Assembly: GCF_003298505.1 (NCBI RefSeq)
Contig: NZ_QNGB01000001.1
Span: 1 to 64,000 of the forward strand
Source: Roseovarius sp. TE539
GTDB taxonomy: Bacteria; Pseudomonadota; Alphaproteobacteria; Rhodobacterales; Rhodobacteraceae
DNA length: 64,000 bases
Reading direction: 5' to 3'
Shown here: positions 25,826 to 34,940 of the stretch, in pieces
Numbering within the stretch: position 1 is the stretch's first letter
Layout of the letters: each line of letters begins with the position of its first letter
Notes under the pieces: generated by a model
Told to the model about the DNA's origin: nothing
Database searches by the model: none
The model's input: the letters and a program-made list of their open reading frames with translations, nothing else
Program-made: the position numbers and the translations under genes

Positions 25826-26968
25826 TTACATCTCGCACTCGTCCACGTAGACGTTGCTGTGATCCTCGAGCGCCACACCGATGATCTTGTTGGTGTAGAC
25901 GTCGCCCTCCTTGATCACCTCGCGCACGTAGATGTCCTGTACGGGGTGGTTGTTGGCGGCGAATTCGAAATCCCCGCGGGTGCTGTCGAAATCGGCTTCC
26001 CGCAGCGCGGCGCGGAACGCCTCGGCATCGCCGATATCGGCCTTGTCCATGGCGCTCAACAGCAGGTTGGCGGTATCAAAGCCCTGGCTGGCATAGAGCG
26101 AGGGCAGCCGGCCATACTCGGCCTGGAACGCCTCCACGAACGCCTTGTTGGCCGGGTTGTCGATGTCCTTGTTCCACTGGCTGGTGTTCTTCACGCCAAG
26201 CGCTGCATCGCCCACGGCCTGCAGGATGCCCTGATCGAAGCTGAACGCCGGACCGACCACGGGGATATCAAGACCGCTGTCGGCGTATTGCTTGAGAAAC
26301 GAAATCCCCATGCCACCGGGGAGGAAAAAGAAGATGCTGTCGGCATCCGAGGCGCGGATCTGCGCGATTTCCGAAGCATAGTCCTTCTGGCCCAGCTTGG
26401 TGAAAACCTCGCCTGCAAGGGCACCATCGTATATGCGCTTGTAGCCGGTCAGCGCGTCCTGACCCGCGGGATAGTTGGGGGCCAGTATGAAGGAGTTTTC
26501 GAATCCGGCGGAGTTGGCGTAGCCGCCGGCGGCCTCGTGCAGGTTGTCATTCTGCCACGCCACATTGTAATAGTTTGCGTGGCATCCCTTGCCGGCAAGC
26601 GCGGAAGGGCCTGCATTGGGAGAAAGGTAGAATTTTCCCTGTGCGGTGGCTGCGGGAACGACGGCCATCGCGAGGTTGGACCAGATGATGCCCGTCAGGA
26701 CGTCCACCTTCTCGGACTGTATCATCTTGTCGGCCAGCTGCACCGCGATATCAGGCTTGCGCTGATCATCCTCGACGACGATCTCCAGGTCATCGTTGCC
26801 GGCCATCTTCGCAGCCAGCAGGAAGCCGTCGCGCACGTCGATGCCCAGGCCCGCGCCACCGCCCGAAAGCGTGGTGATCATCCCGACCTTCACCTTGCCC
26901 TCGGCGGAGGCCGCGCCGACCCCTGCAACTGCCATGCAAGCCGCCGCAATTAAGGATTTCATTCTCAT
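25826..26968 (-). CDS. ABC transporter substrate-binding protein (LivK/Peripla_BP_6 type)
   Basis: 380 residues. The signal peptide KSLIAAACMAVAGVGAASAE is followed by VKVGMITTLSGGGAGLGIDV, the start of the Leu/Ile/Val-binding fold. The ligand-cleft region around GIIWSNLAMAVVPAATAQG and LAPNYPAGQDALTGYKRIY is typical. Ribosome-binding site AAGGGAGA precedes the start. The ligand is not known; this group also includes proteins for aromatic acids, amides and urea, so a Liv label should not be taken as leucine specificity. First gene of the livHMGF operon. Confidence 0.9.
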   Translation of the reverse strand: MRMKSLIAAACMAVAGVGAASAEGKVKVGMITTLSGGGAGLGIDVRDGFLLAAKMAGNDDLEIVVEDDQRKPDIAVQLADKMIQSEKVDVLTGIIWSNLAMAVVPAATAQGKFYLSPNAGPSALAGKGCHANYYNVAWQNDNLHEAAGGYANSAGFENSFILAPNYPAGQDALTGYKRIYDGALAGEVFTKLGQKDYASEIAQIRASDADSIFFFLPGGMGISFLKQYADSGLDIPVVGPAFSFDQGILQAVGDAALGVKNTSQWNKDIDNPANKAFVEAFQAEYGRLPSLYASQGFDTANLLLSAMDKADIGDAEAFRAALREADFDSTRGDFEFAANNHPVQDIYVREVIKEGDVYTNKIIGVALEDHSNVYVDECEM

Positions 26969-27009
26969 CTTCTGTCTCCCTTGTTTTTTCGACCATGCTT
27001 CCGCGCCGG

Positions 27010-27246
27010 TCAGAACGCCTTGAACGTGAGTGTCGTCTCGGTGCGTTCGATCCCGTCTATGTCCAGCAGGTTGTCATTGATGTATTTTCCCACGTCCTCG
27101 GTTTCCGGAACATAGAGCTTGAGCAGAAGATCGAACGGCCCGGACGTGGAGTGAAGTTCCGAGTGTATCTCCCGAAGGGCGATTTCCTCGGCCACGCGGT
27201 AGGATGTACCGGGCCGGCAACGGATATTCACGAAGACACATCGCAT
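27010..27246 (-). CDS. Stand-alone Lrp/AsnC ligand-binding (RAM) domain protein
   Basis: 78 residues with a GAGGGGAGG site upstream. The sequence (CVFVNIRCRPGTSYRVAEEI, SGPFDLLLKLYVPETEDVGK and GIERTETTLTF) is the complete alpha-beta sandwich of the AsnC_trans_reg domain with no helix-turn-helix. In Lrp proteins this domain binds amino acids and drives oligomerisation. It lies directly upstream of the amino-acid ABC operon, separated by 41 bases, so it may sense or modulate the transported compound. Confidence 0.85.
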   Translation of the reverse strand: MRCVFVNIRCRPGTSYRVAEEIALREIHSELHSTSGPFDLLLKLYVPETEDVGKYINDNLLDIDGIERTETTLTFKAF

Positions 27247-27345
27247 GGTTCGAACCTCCCCTCATTGCCGGTGCCCATTAAGACCAATTTCGTCCCGGAT
27301 TGAAACGGGGAATTTGACGGTGCCGCCGCCCGCTGCCGGCCCGGA

Positions 27346-27771
27346 TCATTCGGTCAGGTGACGCGCGCGGGCGCCACGCTCGATCGCGGCGGCATGAAGC
27401 CTGTCAAGATCAAGCTCATACCGGATCTCTTCCAGCAGGCGCAGTTCGCCTTCGTTGAGTGTACCATCGGCGGCGGCCACGTCACAGGCAAGCGCGTATG
27501 CGGTCTCGTAAAGGCGTTCCGGAAGGTTGTCCCGTATCAGGCCAAAGAGCGCGTCAAGCCCTTCTTCCTGCTCGAACAGATCCAGCACGGTTCGTGACAT
27601 GGTCTGCATCCGATCAAGGTCGTAATTGCCGAAGATCGGCAGGTTGTTCACCTCGTCCTCGATCTTGACCAGTTCCGATGTCCGGATCTTCTCGTCTGAT
27701 GCGGACACCGCGATCATGACCGCCACAAGGCAATCCTGCGGGGTCAACGGGTGCGGTATCTGGTTGGGCAT
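27346..27771 (-). CDS. TerB-like (DjlA N-terminal type) protein
   Basis: 141 residues from ATG 27771, preceded by GAGAGGATCCCGC. Helical, with [20 protein letters not shown] and [20 protein letters not shown], the paired acidic metal-binding helices of the TerB/DjlA fold. TerB proteins are linked to tellurite or stress responses, but stand-alone members are of unknown function. Divergent from lysK with 115 bases between. Confidence 0.8.
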   Translation of the reverse strand: MPNQIPHPLTPQDCLVAVMIAVSASDEKIRTSELVKIEDEVNNLPIFGNYDLDRMQTMSRTVLDLFEQEEGLDALFGLIRDNLPERLYETAYALACDVAAADGTLNEGELRLLEEIRYELDLDRLHAAAIERGARARHLTE

Positions 27772-27886
27772 GCGGGATCCTCTCGGGGTTTCGTTGCGGT
27801 GCAGAATATTGACTGTCTCGGCGGCGGGCAATAGGAAGCGGCCAACCCCGCGCCGCCGGATCACGCGGGAAACCGGGAGACCGACA

Positions 27887-29461
27887 ATGTCCGAGATGCG
27901 CGATGCTGCTCTTGCCTCAAAAGCCTGGCCTTTCGAGGAGGCGCGGCGTGTGCTCAAACGCTATGAAACCGCGCCGCCGGAGAAGGGTCATGTGCTTTTC
28001 GAAACCGGTTACGGCCCGTCGGGCCTACCACATATCGGCACGTTCGGCGAAGTCCTGCGGACCACGATGGTACGACGTGCCTTCGAGGTCATCAGCGACA
28101 TCCCCACGAAGCTGGTCTGCTTCTCGGACGATCTGGACGGCATGCGCAAGGTTCCCGGAAATGTGCCCAACCGGGAGAAACTGGCAGAGCACCTGCAAAA
28201 GCCCCTGACCTCGGTGCCGGATCCTTTCGGTACGCATGACAGCTTCGGCGATCACAACAACGCCATGCTGCGCCGCTTCCTCGATACCTTCGGATTCGAG
28301 TACGAATTCATCTCCGCCACCGAATTCTACCGTTCCGGTCGGTTCGACGACGTGCTGCAGCGTGCCGCCGAACGCTATGACGACATCATGAAGGTGATGC
28401 TCAAGTCGCTCCGCGAGGAACGCCGGCAAACCTATTCCATCTTCCTGCCGCTGCACCCCGAAACAGGCCGCGTGCTCTATGTGCCGATGAAGGAGGTGAA
28501 TGCGAAGGATGGCACCGTCACCTTCGACGACGAGGACGGGCGAGAATGGACACTGCCCGTCACGGGCGGCAACGTCAAGTTACAGTGGAAGCCGGATTTC
28601 GGGGCGCGTTGGGCCGCGCTCGGCGTGGATTTCGAGATGTACGGAAAGGATCACTCGACCAACACGCCGATATATGACCGCATCTGCGAGATCCTCGGCT
28701 GGAAGGCACCGGAACACTACACCTATGAGCTGTTTCTGGATGATAACGGTCAGAAGATTTCCAAGTCTTCCGGCAACGGGATCAGCATCGACGAATGGCT
28801 CAGCTACGCCTCGACCGAGAGCCTGAGTTATTTCATGTACCAGAAGCCGCGCACGGCCAAGCGGCTTCACTTCGACGTGATCCCGCGTGCGGTGGATGAA
28901 TATCACCAGCAGTTACGCGCCTATCCGACGCAGGAGCCCAAGGCGAAGGTCAACAATCCCGTTTACCACATTCATTCGGGGTCAGTGCCCGAAAGCCGGA
29001 TGATCATTCCGTTCTCGATGCTCTTGAATCTCGCCTCGGTGGCACATGCCCATGACAAGGAACAGCTCTGGGGGTTCATCCGCCGCTACGCGCCCGATGC
29101 AAGCCCCGAAAGCCATCCCGATCTTGATGCGGCGGCGGGGTTCGCGGTGAGATATTATGAGGATTTCGTCGCACCGCAGAAGCAATACCGGGAACCCACC
29201 GAAACCGAGCGCGAGGCCCTTCAGGCACTCAGGGATTCGTTGTCGGCGTATGATGGTCCGGTCGAGGACGAGGCGCTTCAATCCGTCGTCTATGCCGTCG
29301 GGCGCGACCGTTTCGATCCCCTTCGGAACTGGTTCAAGGCGCTTTACGAGGTTCTTCTGGGCGCCAGCCAGGGTCCGCGCTTCGGCGGTTTCATCGCTCT
29401 TTATGGTGTCGATGAGACCGTGCGCCTGATTGACGACGCCTTGGAAGGCAAACTGGCCTGA
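27887..29461 (+). CDS. lysK: Lysyl-tRNA synthetase, class I
   Basis: 524 residues from ATG 27887. This is the class I (Rossmann-fold) LysRS found in archaea and many alphaproteobacteria, unrelated to the class II LysS. The class I signatures are [19 protein letters not shown] (HIGH motif as HIGT) near residue 45 and [17 protein letters not shown] (KMSKS motif as KISKS) near 288. A helical anticodon-binding domain makes up the C-terminus. Confidence 0.95.
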   Translation: MSEMRDAALASKAWPFEEARRVLKRYETAPPEKGHVLFETGYGPSGLPHIGTFGEVLRTTMVRRAFEVISDIPTKLVCFSDDLDGMRKVPGNVPNREKLAEHLQKPLTSVPDPFGTHDSFGDHNNAMLRRFLDTFGFEYEFISATEFYRSGRFDDVLQRAAERYDDIMKVMLKSLREERRQTYSIFLPLHPETGRVLYVPMKEVNAKDGTVTFDDEDGREWTLPVTGGNVKLQWKPDFGARWAALGVDFEMYGKDHSTNTPIYDRICEILGWKAPEHYTYELFLDDNGQKISKSSGNGISIDEWLSYASTESLSYFMYQKPRTAKRLHFDVIPRAVDEYHQQLRAYPTQEPKAKVNNPVYHIHSGSVPESRMIIPFSMLLNLASVAHAHDKEQLWGFIRRYAPDASPESHPDLDAAAGFAVRYYEDFVAPQKQYREPTETEREALQALRDSLSAYDGPVEDEALQSVVYAVGRDRFDPLRNWFKALYEVLLGASQGPRFGGFIALYGVDETVRLIDDALEGKLA

Positions 29462-29471
29462 TCTGGATCAT
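29458..29471. promoter_or_regulatory. FNR-like palindrome upstream of the cytochrome c gene
   Basis: CTGAT-CTGG-ATCAT matches the FNR consensus TTGAT-N4-ATCAA at 8 of 10 positions and is a perfect dyad in itself. It overlaps the lysK stop codon and lies about 50 bases before the cytochrome c start. Confidence 0.3.
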
Positions 29472-29518
29472 TGCCGCGACATGCGACGCTTGATATTGTA
29501 TCCTGGAAGGTGGCGCGT

Positions 29519-29920
29519 ATGATCCGTTATGCATTGATTTTGATGATTTTTGTGGCGGCGGCCTGCATGCGCACCGTGAGCATGCCCGAACCTTCCGAGG
29601 GGCAGGCCCTGTTTGCAGAAAACTGCGCCCAGTGCCACGGTGAGGATGGGCGCGGGCAAGGACCATGGGCGGCTGCCATGAATCCGCCACCGACCGATCT
29701 CACGCAACTTTCGGAAAACGGCGAATTTCCGCGGGCGCATGTCCTATCAGTCATCGACGGGTATGACCGCACCGGCCTGCCCGGCAAGGAGATGCCGGAA
29801 TTCGGCCTGCTCTTACGCGGCGATACCGTTCCGGTCGATGTTGGTGACGGGGTAATGACGCCCACGCCGCGGCCGCTGGCGGCGCTTATGATTTATCTGG
29901 AAAGCATTCAGGAGCCTTGA
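29519..29920 (+). CDS. Lipoprotein c-type cytochrome
   Basis: 133 residues from ATG 29519 with GGAAGG upstream. The N-terminal hydrophobic run LILMIFVAAACMRT ends in a lipobox cysteine, so the protein is probably anchored in the membrane facing the periplasm. A single heme site CAQCH (near residue 40) follows, and the methionine ligand may be in KEMPEFG. Class I, monoheme, similar to small cytochromes of the SoxX or cytochrome oxidase neighbourhood. Electron partner unknown; it stands alone between lysK and a lipoprotein gene. Confidence 0.85.
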   Translation: MIRYALILMIFVAAACMRTVSMPEPSEGQALFAENCAQCHGEDGRGQGPWAAAMNPPPTDLTQLSENGEFPRAHVLSVIDGYDRTGLPGKEMPEFGLLLRGDTVPVDVGDGVMTPTPRPLAALMIYLESIQEP

Positions 29921-29967
29921 CATAGGTCACGGGCTTTTTGGTGGATCGGGACTGCATGTCGCGCGGT

Positions 29968-30654
29968 CTACCGGCAGATGTCCTTGGTTTGCGCATCGGG
30001 CCACGGCAGGGCCACGGTATCGGGGATCGTCAGCCTTTGTATCGGGAACGCCCCGCGCAGCAAGCCCGCCAACCGCCGGGTCCGGGGGGCGTGGGGATCC
30101 AGGGCGGCGCAGCAAACATATTCCTCCACGATCCCGGCCTGCTGCTCATACCCGAAATCAAGAAATTCAGATCCGGTGTCGATGTCAAAAAGATAGGGAT
30201 CCGTGCCGACGCCATGCTCGGACGCCGCGCGCAGGGGCGAATAGCCGGTCACTTCCCGGTTCTGCCATTGCCATATGTGGGTGAGTTCGTGCGCCAGAAG
30301 CATCGCACTGCCAAGCCTCATGCGCTGGGGCCAGTCCGGCAGGTAGTCGCGACGGTACCAGTCGCTGGCAAAGAATATCCGGTTGTGGATCGCAACACCC
30401 GCTGGCGAAACCTTGACAGTGTCCCCCCGGGGCTTGGGCAGGATGCGTTCACGGCAGGCAAGCCGGGGTCGTGGGGCGCGGGTTTGCGTCACCTGGCCGA
30501 CAAGTGCGCCGTCGATGAAACGGATGCGGGCGGGTTCGATCGATGGTCCGAAGATTTCGGCGGCAAAGCTTTCCTCGGCCGTGGAAAGGGAGCGGCCACA
30601 TGCGGCGAGTGTGGCAATCGAGGCGATGAGGATGAAAAGGCGCATTCTTGGCAT
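29968..30654 (-). CDS. Lipoprotein with HELTH zinc-metallopeptidase-like motif
   Basis: 228 residues from ATG 30654; starts at 30669 and 30645 are also possible because none has a strong ribosome-binding site. A signal sequence LFILIASIATLAACG ends in a lipobox. MLLAHELTHIWQWQNREVTG contains HExxH with aromatic residues after it, as in zinc metallopeptidases. Later YVCCAALDP has paired cysteines. The family is not recognised; it resembles proteins annotated as hypothetical in Rhodobacteraceae. A peptidase activity is inferred from the motif only. Confidence 0.7.
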   Translation of the reverse strand: MPRMRLFILIASIATLAACGRSLSTAEESFAAEIFGPSIEPARIRFIDGALVGQVTQTRAPRPRLACRERILPKPRGDTVKVSPAGVAIHNRIFFASDWYRRDYLPDWPQRMRLGSAMLLAHELTHIWQWQNREVTGYSPLRAASEHGVGTDPYLFDIDTGSEFLDFGYEQQAGIVEEYVCCAALDPHAPRTRRLAGLLRGAFPIQRLTIPDTVALPWPDAQTKDICR

Positions 30655-30945
30655 CCCATCAATCATCAAACGTCAGCACGAAGCCCGGAGCGCGACAGAC
30701 TGCCGGCGGGATCGGACGCAAATCCAGACCCGCGAACATTCAGACCCGGCGAGGCGGGTAAGGGTTTCCATACCCGTCAACTGAAGCAGGGTATGGAATA
30801 CCCGCCTTCTTGTCACTCGACCGATTACAAAGGTGGTGGTATGTTATGTTCATTCGATGTTGTCCCGCAATCATGCCGCCGAAACAACCAAGGACAAGGC
30901 GGAGTGTGGCGCAAAGATAATCCTGGTTTTTTTGGAGGTAATACC
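30655..30945. other. 291-base spacer upstream of the SH3-like gene
   Basis: I see no coding frame on either strand with a plausible start and composition. The segment 30840-30945 is more AT-rich and carries a TTTGGAGG ribosome-binding site at its end. A promoter is expected here for the 30946 gene, but no good -35/-10 pair stands out. Confidence 0.4.
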
Positions 30946-31257
30946 ATGAAGACGTCTCGCATTCTGTCCCTTGTCGCCGGTGCCACAATGGCGGTGTCGG
31001 CCGGTGCCGCGGCAGCGACACAATACTATGTTCAGCACGGTGTCTGGTTGAACGCCCGCTCGGGTCCGGGAACGCACTACCATGTGGTTGCCACGCTCAA
31101 CCCCTGCACGCCGATCCACGTTGTCCAGAATTATAACGGCTGGACCAAGTTCTCGTGGAACGGCAGTCACTACTACGTTTCAACGCAGTATCTGCAGACC
31201 AGCGCGTGCACTTACCAGAAGAAGAAGAAAAAGCATAATCAGGGCTACAGCTACTGA
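30946..31257 (+). CDS. Secreted SH3-like domain protein with Lys-rich tail
   Basis: 103 residues, preceded by TTGGAGG. The signal peptide ILSLVAGATMAVSAGAAAAT is followed by a bacterial SH3 domain: VWLNARSGPGTHYHVVATL is the LNVRSGPG motif, and GWTKFSWNGSHYYVSTQYLQ is the last strand with the WxKV pattern. Two cysteines (Cys54-region and Cys88-region) could form a disulfide. The tail YQKKKKKHNQGYSY is strongly basic. Such domains bind peptidoglycan or other cell-envelope ligands. Followed by a hairpin terminator. Confidence 0.82.
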   Translation: MKTSRILSLVAGATMAVSAGAAAATQYYVQHGVWLNARSGPGTHYHVVATLNPCTPIHVVQNYNGWTKFSWNGSHYYVSTQYLQTSACTYQKKKKKHNQGYSY

Positions 31258-31285
31258 TTTGCGCCTCGTATCGTGAAAAACGAAT

Positions 31286-31316
31286 GATCCCGTCATCGGC
31301 GCGCTGACGGGGTCTT
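31286..31316. terminator. Hairpin terminator between the SH3-like gene and polA
   Basis: A 10-bp stem (31286-31295 with 31305-31314, one wobble) with a 9-base loop lies between two converging genes. The T tract is short on both sides (TCTTAACC on the plus strand). Confidence 0.55.
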
Positions 31317-31332
31317 AACCCTTGAAGGGTGA

Positions 31333-34140
31333 TCAGTGCGCCTCCGCCCAGTTCGCCCCCTGTCCGGCATCCACCACCAAAGGCACGTCCAGATGCACAG
31401 CCGGGTTGGCGGCGTCTTCCATGATCGCGCGGGCGGATCCTATCAACTTTTCCTCGGCGCCCGCCGTCACCTCGAAGATCAATTCGTCGTGGACCTGCAA
31501 CAACATCTTTGCGGGCAAGTCGCGGATGGCTGCGGGCATGCGTATCATCGCGCGGCGGATCACGTCGGCCGCGGTGCCCTGAATGGGCGCGTTGATGGCC
31601 GCGCGGCGGGCGAACCCCGCACGCGGACCCTTGGCGGAAATCTCGGGGGTGTGTATGCGACGACCAAAGAGGGTTTCGACATGGCCATGCTCCTTCGCGA
31701 AGGCCACGGTTTCGTCCATGTAGGCCTTGATGCCGGGGAAGCGCTCGAAATAACGGTCGATGAAGCCCTGTGCCTCACCTCGCGGGATACGCAGGTTCCG
31801 GGCAAGCCCAAAGCCGGAAATGCCGTATATCACCCCGAAATTGATCGCCTTGGCCTTGCGGCGCACCTCGGGCGTCATTTCATCCATCGGGACATCGAAC
31901 ATCTCGCTTGCGGTCATGGCGTGGATGTCCTGACCTTCCTTGAAGGCCTGCTTCAGGGCATCGATCCCGGCCACATGCGCGAGGATGCGCAACTCGATCT
32001 GTGAGTAATCAAGACTGACCAGAAGGTTGCCCTCCTCGGCCACGAAAGCCTCGCGGATGCGACGGCCCTCTTCGCTGCGCACCGGGATGTTCTGAAGATT
32101 GGGATCTGTCGAGGCCAATCGCCCGGTATTGGCGCCGGTCTGTACGTAGGAGGTGTGCACACGGCCCGTATCCGGGTTTATGTGATCCTGCAGGGCGTCC
32201 GTGTAGGTGGACTTGAGCTTGGATAGCTGGCGCCAGTCCAGAACCCGGACGGGCAGATCGTGGATGGTGGCCAGATCCTCCAGCACGTCCGCACCTGTGG
32301 CATAGGCCCCTGTCTTGCCCTTCTTGCCACCCTCGTAACCCAATTCGTCGAACAGGATTTCGCCAAGCTGCTTTGGAGAGCCGACATTGAACTTGTGACC
32401 CGCCAGTTGATGAATCTCCTCTTCGAGTGCCGCCATTTTCTGCGCGAACTTGCCCGACATCGCGTGCAGGGTCTCGCGATCCACCTTCACGCCGTGGCGT
32501 TCCATGCGCGCCAGCACCGGCACAAGCGGTCGTTCGAGGGTCTCATACACAGCGGTAACCCGTTCACGGTGCAGTTGCGGGCGCAGCACATGCCAGAGCC
32601 GCAACGTGATATCCGCGTCCTCGGCCGCGTACCCGACCGCCTCGGAGATCGGAACACGATCGAAGGTGATGGCGGACTTGCCGGTGCCCAGAAGTGATTT
32701 GATCGGAATCGGCGAATGCGACAGGTAGCGTTCGCTGAGCGTGTCCATCCCGTGACCGTGAATGCCGGCATTGAGCGCATAGGACAGCAGCATCGTGTCG
32801 TCGATGGGCGCCACCGTGATGCCCAGCTGCGCGAAGATCTTGGCATCGTACTTCATGTTCTGCCCGATCTTGAGGATTGCGTCGTCCTCCAGGATCGGCT
32901 TGAGCGCGCCGAGCGCCTCCTCCGTGTTCATTTGCCCCTCGGCCAGTGCGGCACTGCCGAAAAGATCGCCGGCATCCCCGTCACGGTGACCCAGCGGAAT
33001 GTAGCACGCCTGCCCCGGCTCCACGCAGAGCGATATGCCGACTAGTCCCGCCTGCATCTCGTTAAGCGATGTTGTTTCGGTATCCACGGCCACGATGCCA
33101 CGCGCGATGATCCTGTCGATCCAGGCTTGAAGTGACGATATGGTATCGACGCGTTCATAAGCTTCCGGGTCGATGGCAGGCCATTGCGGTGCCTCCTCCT
33201 CGTCCGGGGGGTTGGCACCGGCAGGGTTGGTATCGGGGATGACCGGCGCTTCCCGGCCAAGGGCCTCGGCGATCCGTTTGGACAGGGTGCGAAACTCCAT
33301 CTCGGTGAGAAACCCCAGCAGAACCTCCGGGTCAGGGTCGCGCACCTCCAGATCATCGAGTGTGAAATCCAGCGGAGTATCGCAATCGAGCTGCACCAGC
33401 TGGCGGGACAACTCGATCTGCGCACGCTTCGCGATCAGGGTTTCCCGACGCTTTGGCTGGGTGATTTCCTCGGCTCGGTCGAGCAGGCTTTCAAGGCTTC
33501 CGAACTCGTTGATCAGAAGCGCGGCCGTCTTTATGCCGATACCAGGGGCGCCGGGGATGTTGTCGACGCTGTCGCCGGCCAGGGCCTGAACGTCAACCAC
33601 GCGGTCTGGCGCAACGCCGAACTTCTCTTCCACCGCCTCGGTGTCGATGCGGCGGTTCTTCATCGCGTCGAGCATCTCGACACCGCCGCCCACAAGCTGC
33701 ATCAGATCCTTGTCGGAGCTTATGATGGTGACGCGGCCGCCGGCCTCGCGGGCCCGGCAGGCAAGTGTGGCAATGATGTCATCGGCCTCGTAGCCTTCGG
33801 TTTCCTTGCAGGCAATGTTGAACGCCTCTGTCGCCCGCCGCGTGAGCGGGATCTGCGGGCGCAATTCCTCGGGCATTTCTTCGCGGTTGGCCTTGTATTC
33901 GGCATAAAGATCGTTGCGGAAGGTATGACTGCCCTTGTCGAAGATCACGGCCAGATGAGTGGGCGCATCAGCGCCGGTATTGCCGTCGATATATCGCTGA
34001 AGCATGTTGCAAAAGCCCGAGACCGCGCCGATCGGCATACCATCGGATTTGCGCGTGAGCGGCGGCAGCGCGTGATAGGCACGGAATATGAAGGCCGACC
34101 CGTCGATCAGGTGCAGATGGCAGCCCTTGCCGAATGTCAT
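31333..34140 (-). CDS. polA: DNA polymerase I
   Basis: 935 residues from ATG 34140, chosen for its CGGAGGG site. Domain order: 5'-3' exonuclease (LIDGSAFIFRAYHALPP at the start, helix-hairpin-helix region around SVDNIPGAPGIGIKTAALL near 190), 3'-5' exonuclease (AVDTETTSLNEMQ near 355, LKIGQNMKYDAKIF, YAAEDADITLRLW), then the family A polymerase with SLDYSQIELRILAHVAG (motif A), AKAINFGVIYGISGFGLA (motif B) and LLQVHDELIFEV (motif C). All acidic exonuclease residues seem present, so proofreading is likely intact. It fills gaps in repair and removes Okazaki RNA. Confidence 0.97.
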   Translation of the reverse strand: MTFGKGCHLHLIDGSAFIFRAYHALPPLTRKSDGMPIGAVSGFCNMLQRYIDGNTGADAPTHLAVIFDKGSHTFRNDLYAEYKANREEMPEELRPQIPLTRRATEAFNIACKETEGYEADDIIATLACRAREAGGRVTIISSDKDLMQLVGGGVEMLDAMKNRRIDTEAVEEKFGVAPDRVVDVQALAGDSVDNIPGAPGIGIKTAALLINEFGSLESLLDRAEEITQPKRRETLIAKRAQIELSRQLVQLDCDTPLDFTLDDLEVRDPDPEVLLGFLTEMEFRTLSKRIAEALGREAPVIPDTNPAGANPPDEEEAPQWPAIDPEAYERVDTISSLQAWIDRIIARGIVAVDTETTSLNEMQAGLVGISLCVEPGQACYIPLGHRDGDAGDLFGSAALAEGQMNTEEALGALKPILEDDAILKIGQNMKYDAKIFAQLGITVAPIDDTMLLSYALNAGIHGHGMDTLSERYLSHSPIPIKSLLGTGKSAITFDRVPISEAVGYAAEDADITLRLWHVLRPQLHRERVTAVYETLERPLVPVLARMERHGVKVDRETLHAMSGKFAQKMAALEEEIHQLAGHKFNVGSPKQLGEILFDELGYEGGKKGKTGAYATGADVLEDLATIHDLPVRVLDWRQLSKLKSTYTDALQDHINPDTGRVHTSYVQTGANTGRLASTDPNLQNIPVRSEEGRRIREAFVAEEGNLLVSLDYSQIELRILAHVAGIDALKQAFKEGQDIHAMTASEMFDVPMDEMTPEVRRKAKAINFGVIYGISGFGLARNLRIPRGEAQGFIDRYFERFPGIKAYMDETVAFAKEHGHVETLFGRRIHTPEISAKGPRAGFARRAAINAPIQGTAADVIRRAMIRMPAAIRDLPAKMLLQVHDELIFEVTAGAEEKLIGSARAIMEDAANPAVHLDVPLVVDAGQGANWAEAH

Positions 34141-34325
34141 GCTCGCGCCCTCCGGATATTGTTGGTGCATGATCTGATATGCCATGCGCCGAATGCCGGG
34201 GCCAGTGGCGAGTTTGCGGGTCGGACAAAGCTCCGGCGGCCTCTTGAACGGTGATGAGTGTTCGGCGGCACACGGTCATGGGATCCCGGATGGGCGAAAT
34301 GTACTGCCGCGTCCCTGCCGTTGCG

Positions 34326-34700
34326 CTAGCCGCTCAGTTTCTGCCACAGCGCGGCGAGCCAGATGAGGCCCGGCACGAAGGCCGACAGCAGCACCGCGAG
34401 AGAGCCGAGATCCTTTGCCATTCGCGACAGTTCGTGGCGCTCGGGACCGATCCGGTCAACGACCGCCTCGATGGCGCTGTTGAGCACTTCGACAACGACG
34501 ACAAAGAGCACCGAAGCGATCAGCAGCACGATTGTTCCCGCGTCATCGCCCAGCCAGAAGGCGCCGGGGATCGAGGCGAGGAAGATCACGAATTCGATGC
34601 GAAACGCCTCGTCACCGCGCCATGCATCGCGGAAGCCCGCGGCGGAATTGCCGAACGCGGCGATGAGTCGTGCCAGTCCCGTGAGGCCCTGTTCGCTCAT
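34326..34700 (-). CDS. dgkA: Diacylglycerol kinase (DgkA)
   Basis: 124 residues from ATG 34700. Three membrane helices; FRIEFVIFLASIPGAFWLG and VVEVLNSAIEAVVDRIGPER carry the catalytic glutamates and the E-x-x-N-x-A-I-E-x-x-x-D signature of the prokaryotic integral membrane diacylglycerol kinase. It recycles diacylglycerol to phosphatidate. The longer frame to 34847 is antisense to the neighbouring small gene and not coding. Confidence 0.92.
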   Translation of the reverse strand: MSEQGLTGLARLIAAFGNSAAGFRDAWRGDEAFRIEFVIFLASIPGAFWLGDDAGTIVLLIASVLFVVVVEVLNSAIEAVVDRIGPERHELSRMAKDLGSLAVLLSAFVPGLIWLAALWQKLSG

Positions 34701-34719
34701 GTCCGGCTTCTCAAGCGGC

Positions 34720-34899
34720 CTAGACCTTGCCTTCGAAATCGCGATGGATGAGCTTGGCGTCGCAATAGGGGCACTCGACCCAGCCCTGCTCCAGCGGAAT
34801 CTGCAACCATACGCGCGGATGTCCCAGCGCACCCTCGCCGCCGTCACAGGCCACGCGGTAGCTGTCCACGATCCGGGTTTCGGGAGCTTCGGTTGTCAT
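34720..34899 (-). CDS. Zinc-finger (NDUFS6-like, zf-CHCC) small protein
   Basis: 59 residues, starting ATG 34899. [19 protein letters not shown] and [12 protein letters not shown] give the zinc ligand set Cys-His-Cys-Cys of the family that includes NDUFS6, an accessory subunit of mitochondrial complex I also found in alphaproteobacteria. It lies 19 bases upstream of dgkA on the same strand. Other complex I genes are not in the window. Confidence 0.85.
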   Translation of the reverse strand: MTTEAPETRIVDSYRVACDGGEGALGHPRVWLQIPLEQGWVECPYCDAKLIHRDFEGKV

Positions 34900-34940
34900 G
34901 CCGGGCGTTTCCTTTCGACCTCAATTCCAGTACGGCGACT

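Noticed and set aside
25763-26953. 396-codon plus-strand frame
   Set aside because: Antisense to the substrate-binding protein, which has a signal peptide and family motifs.
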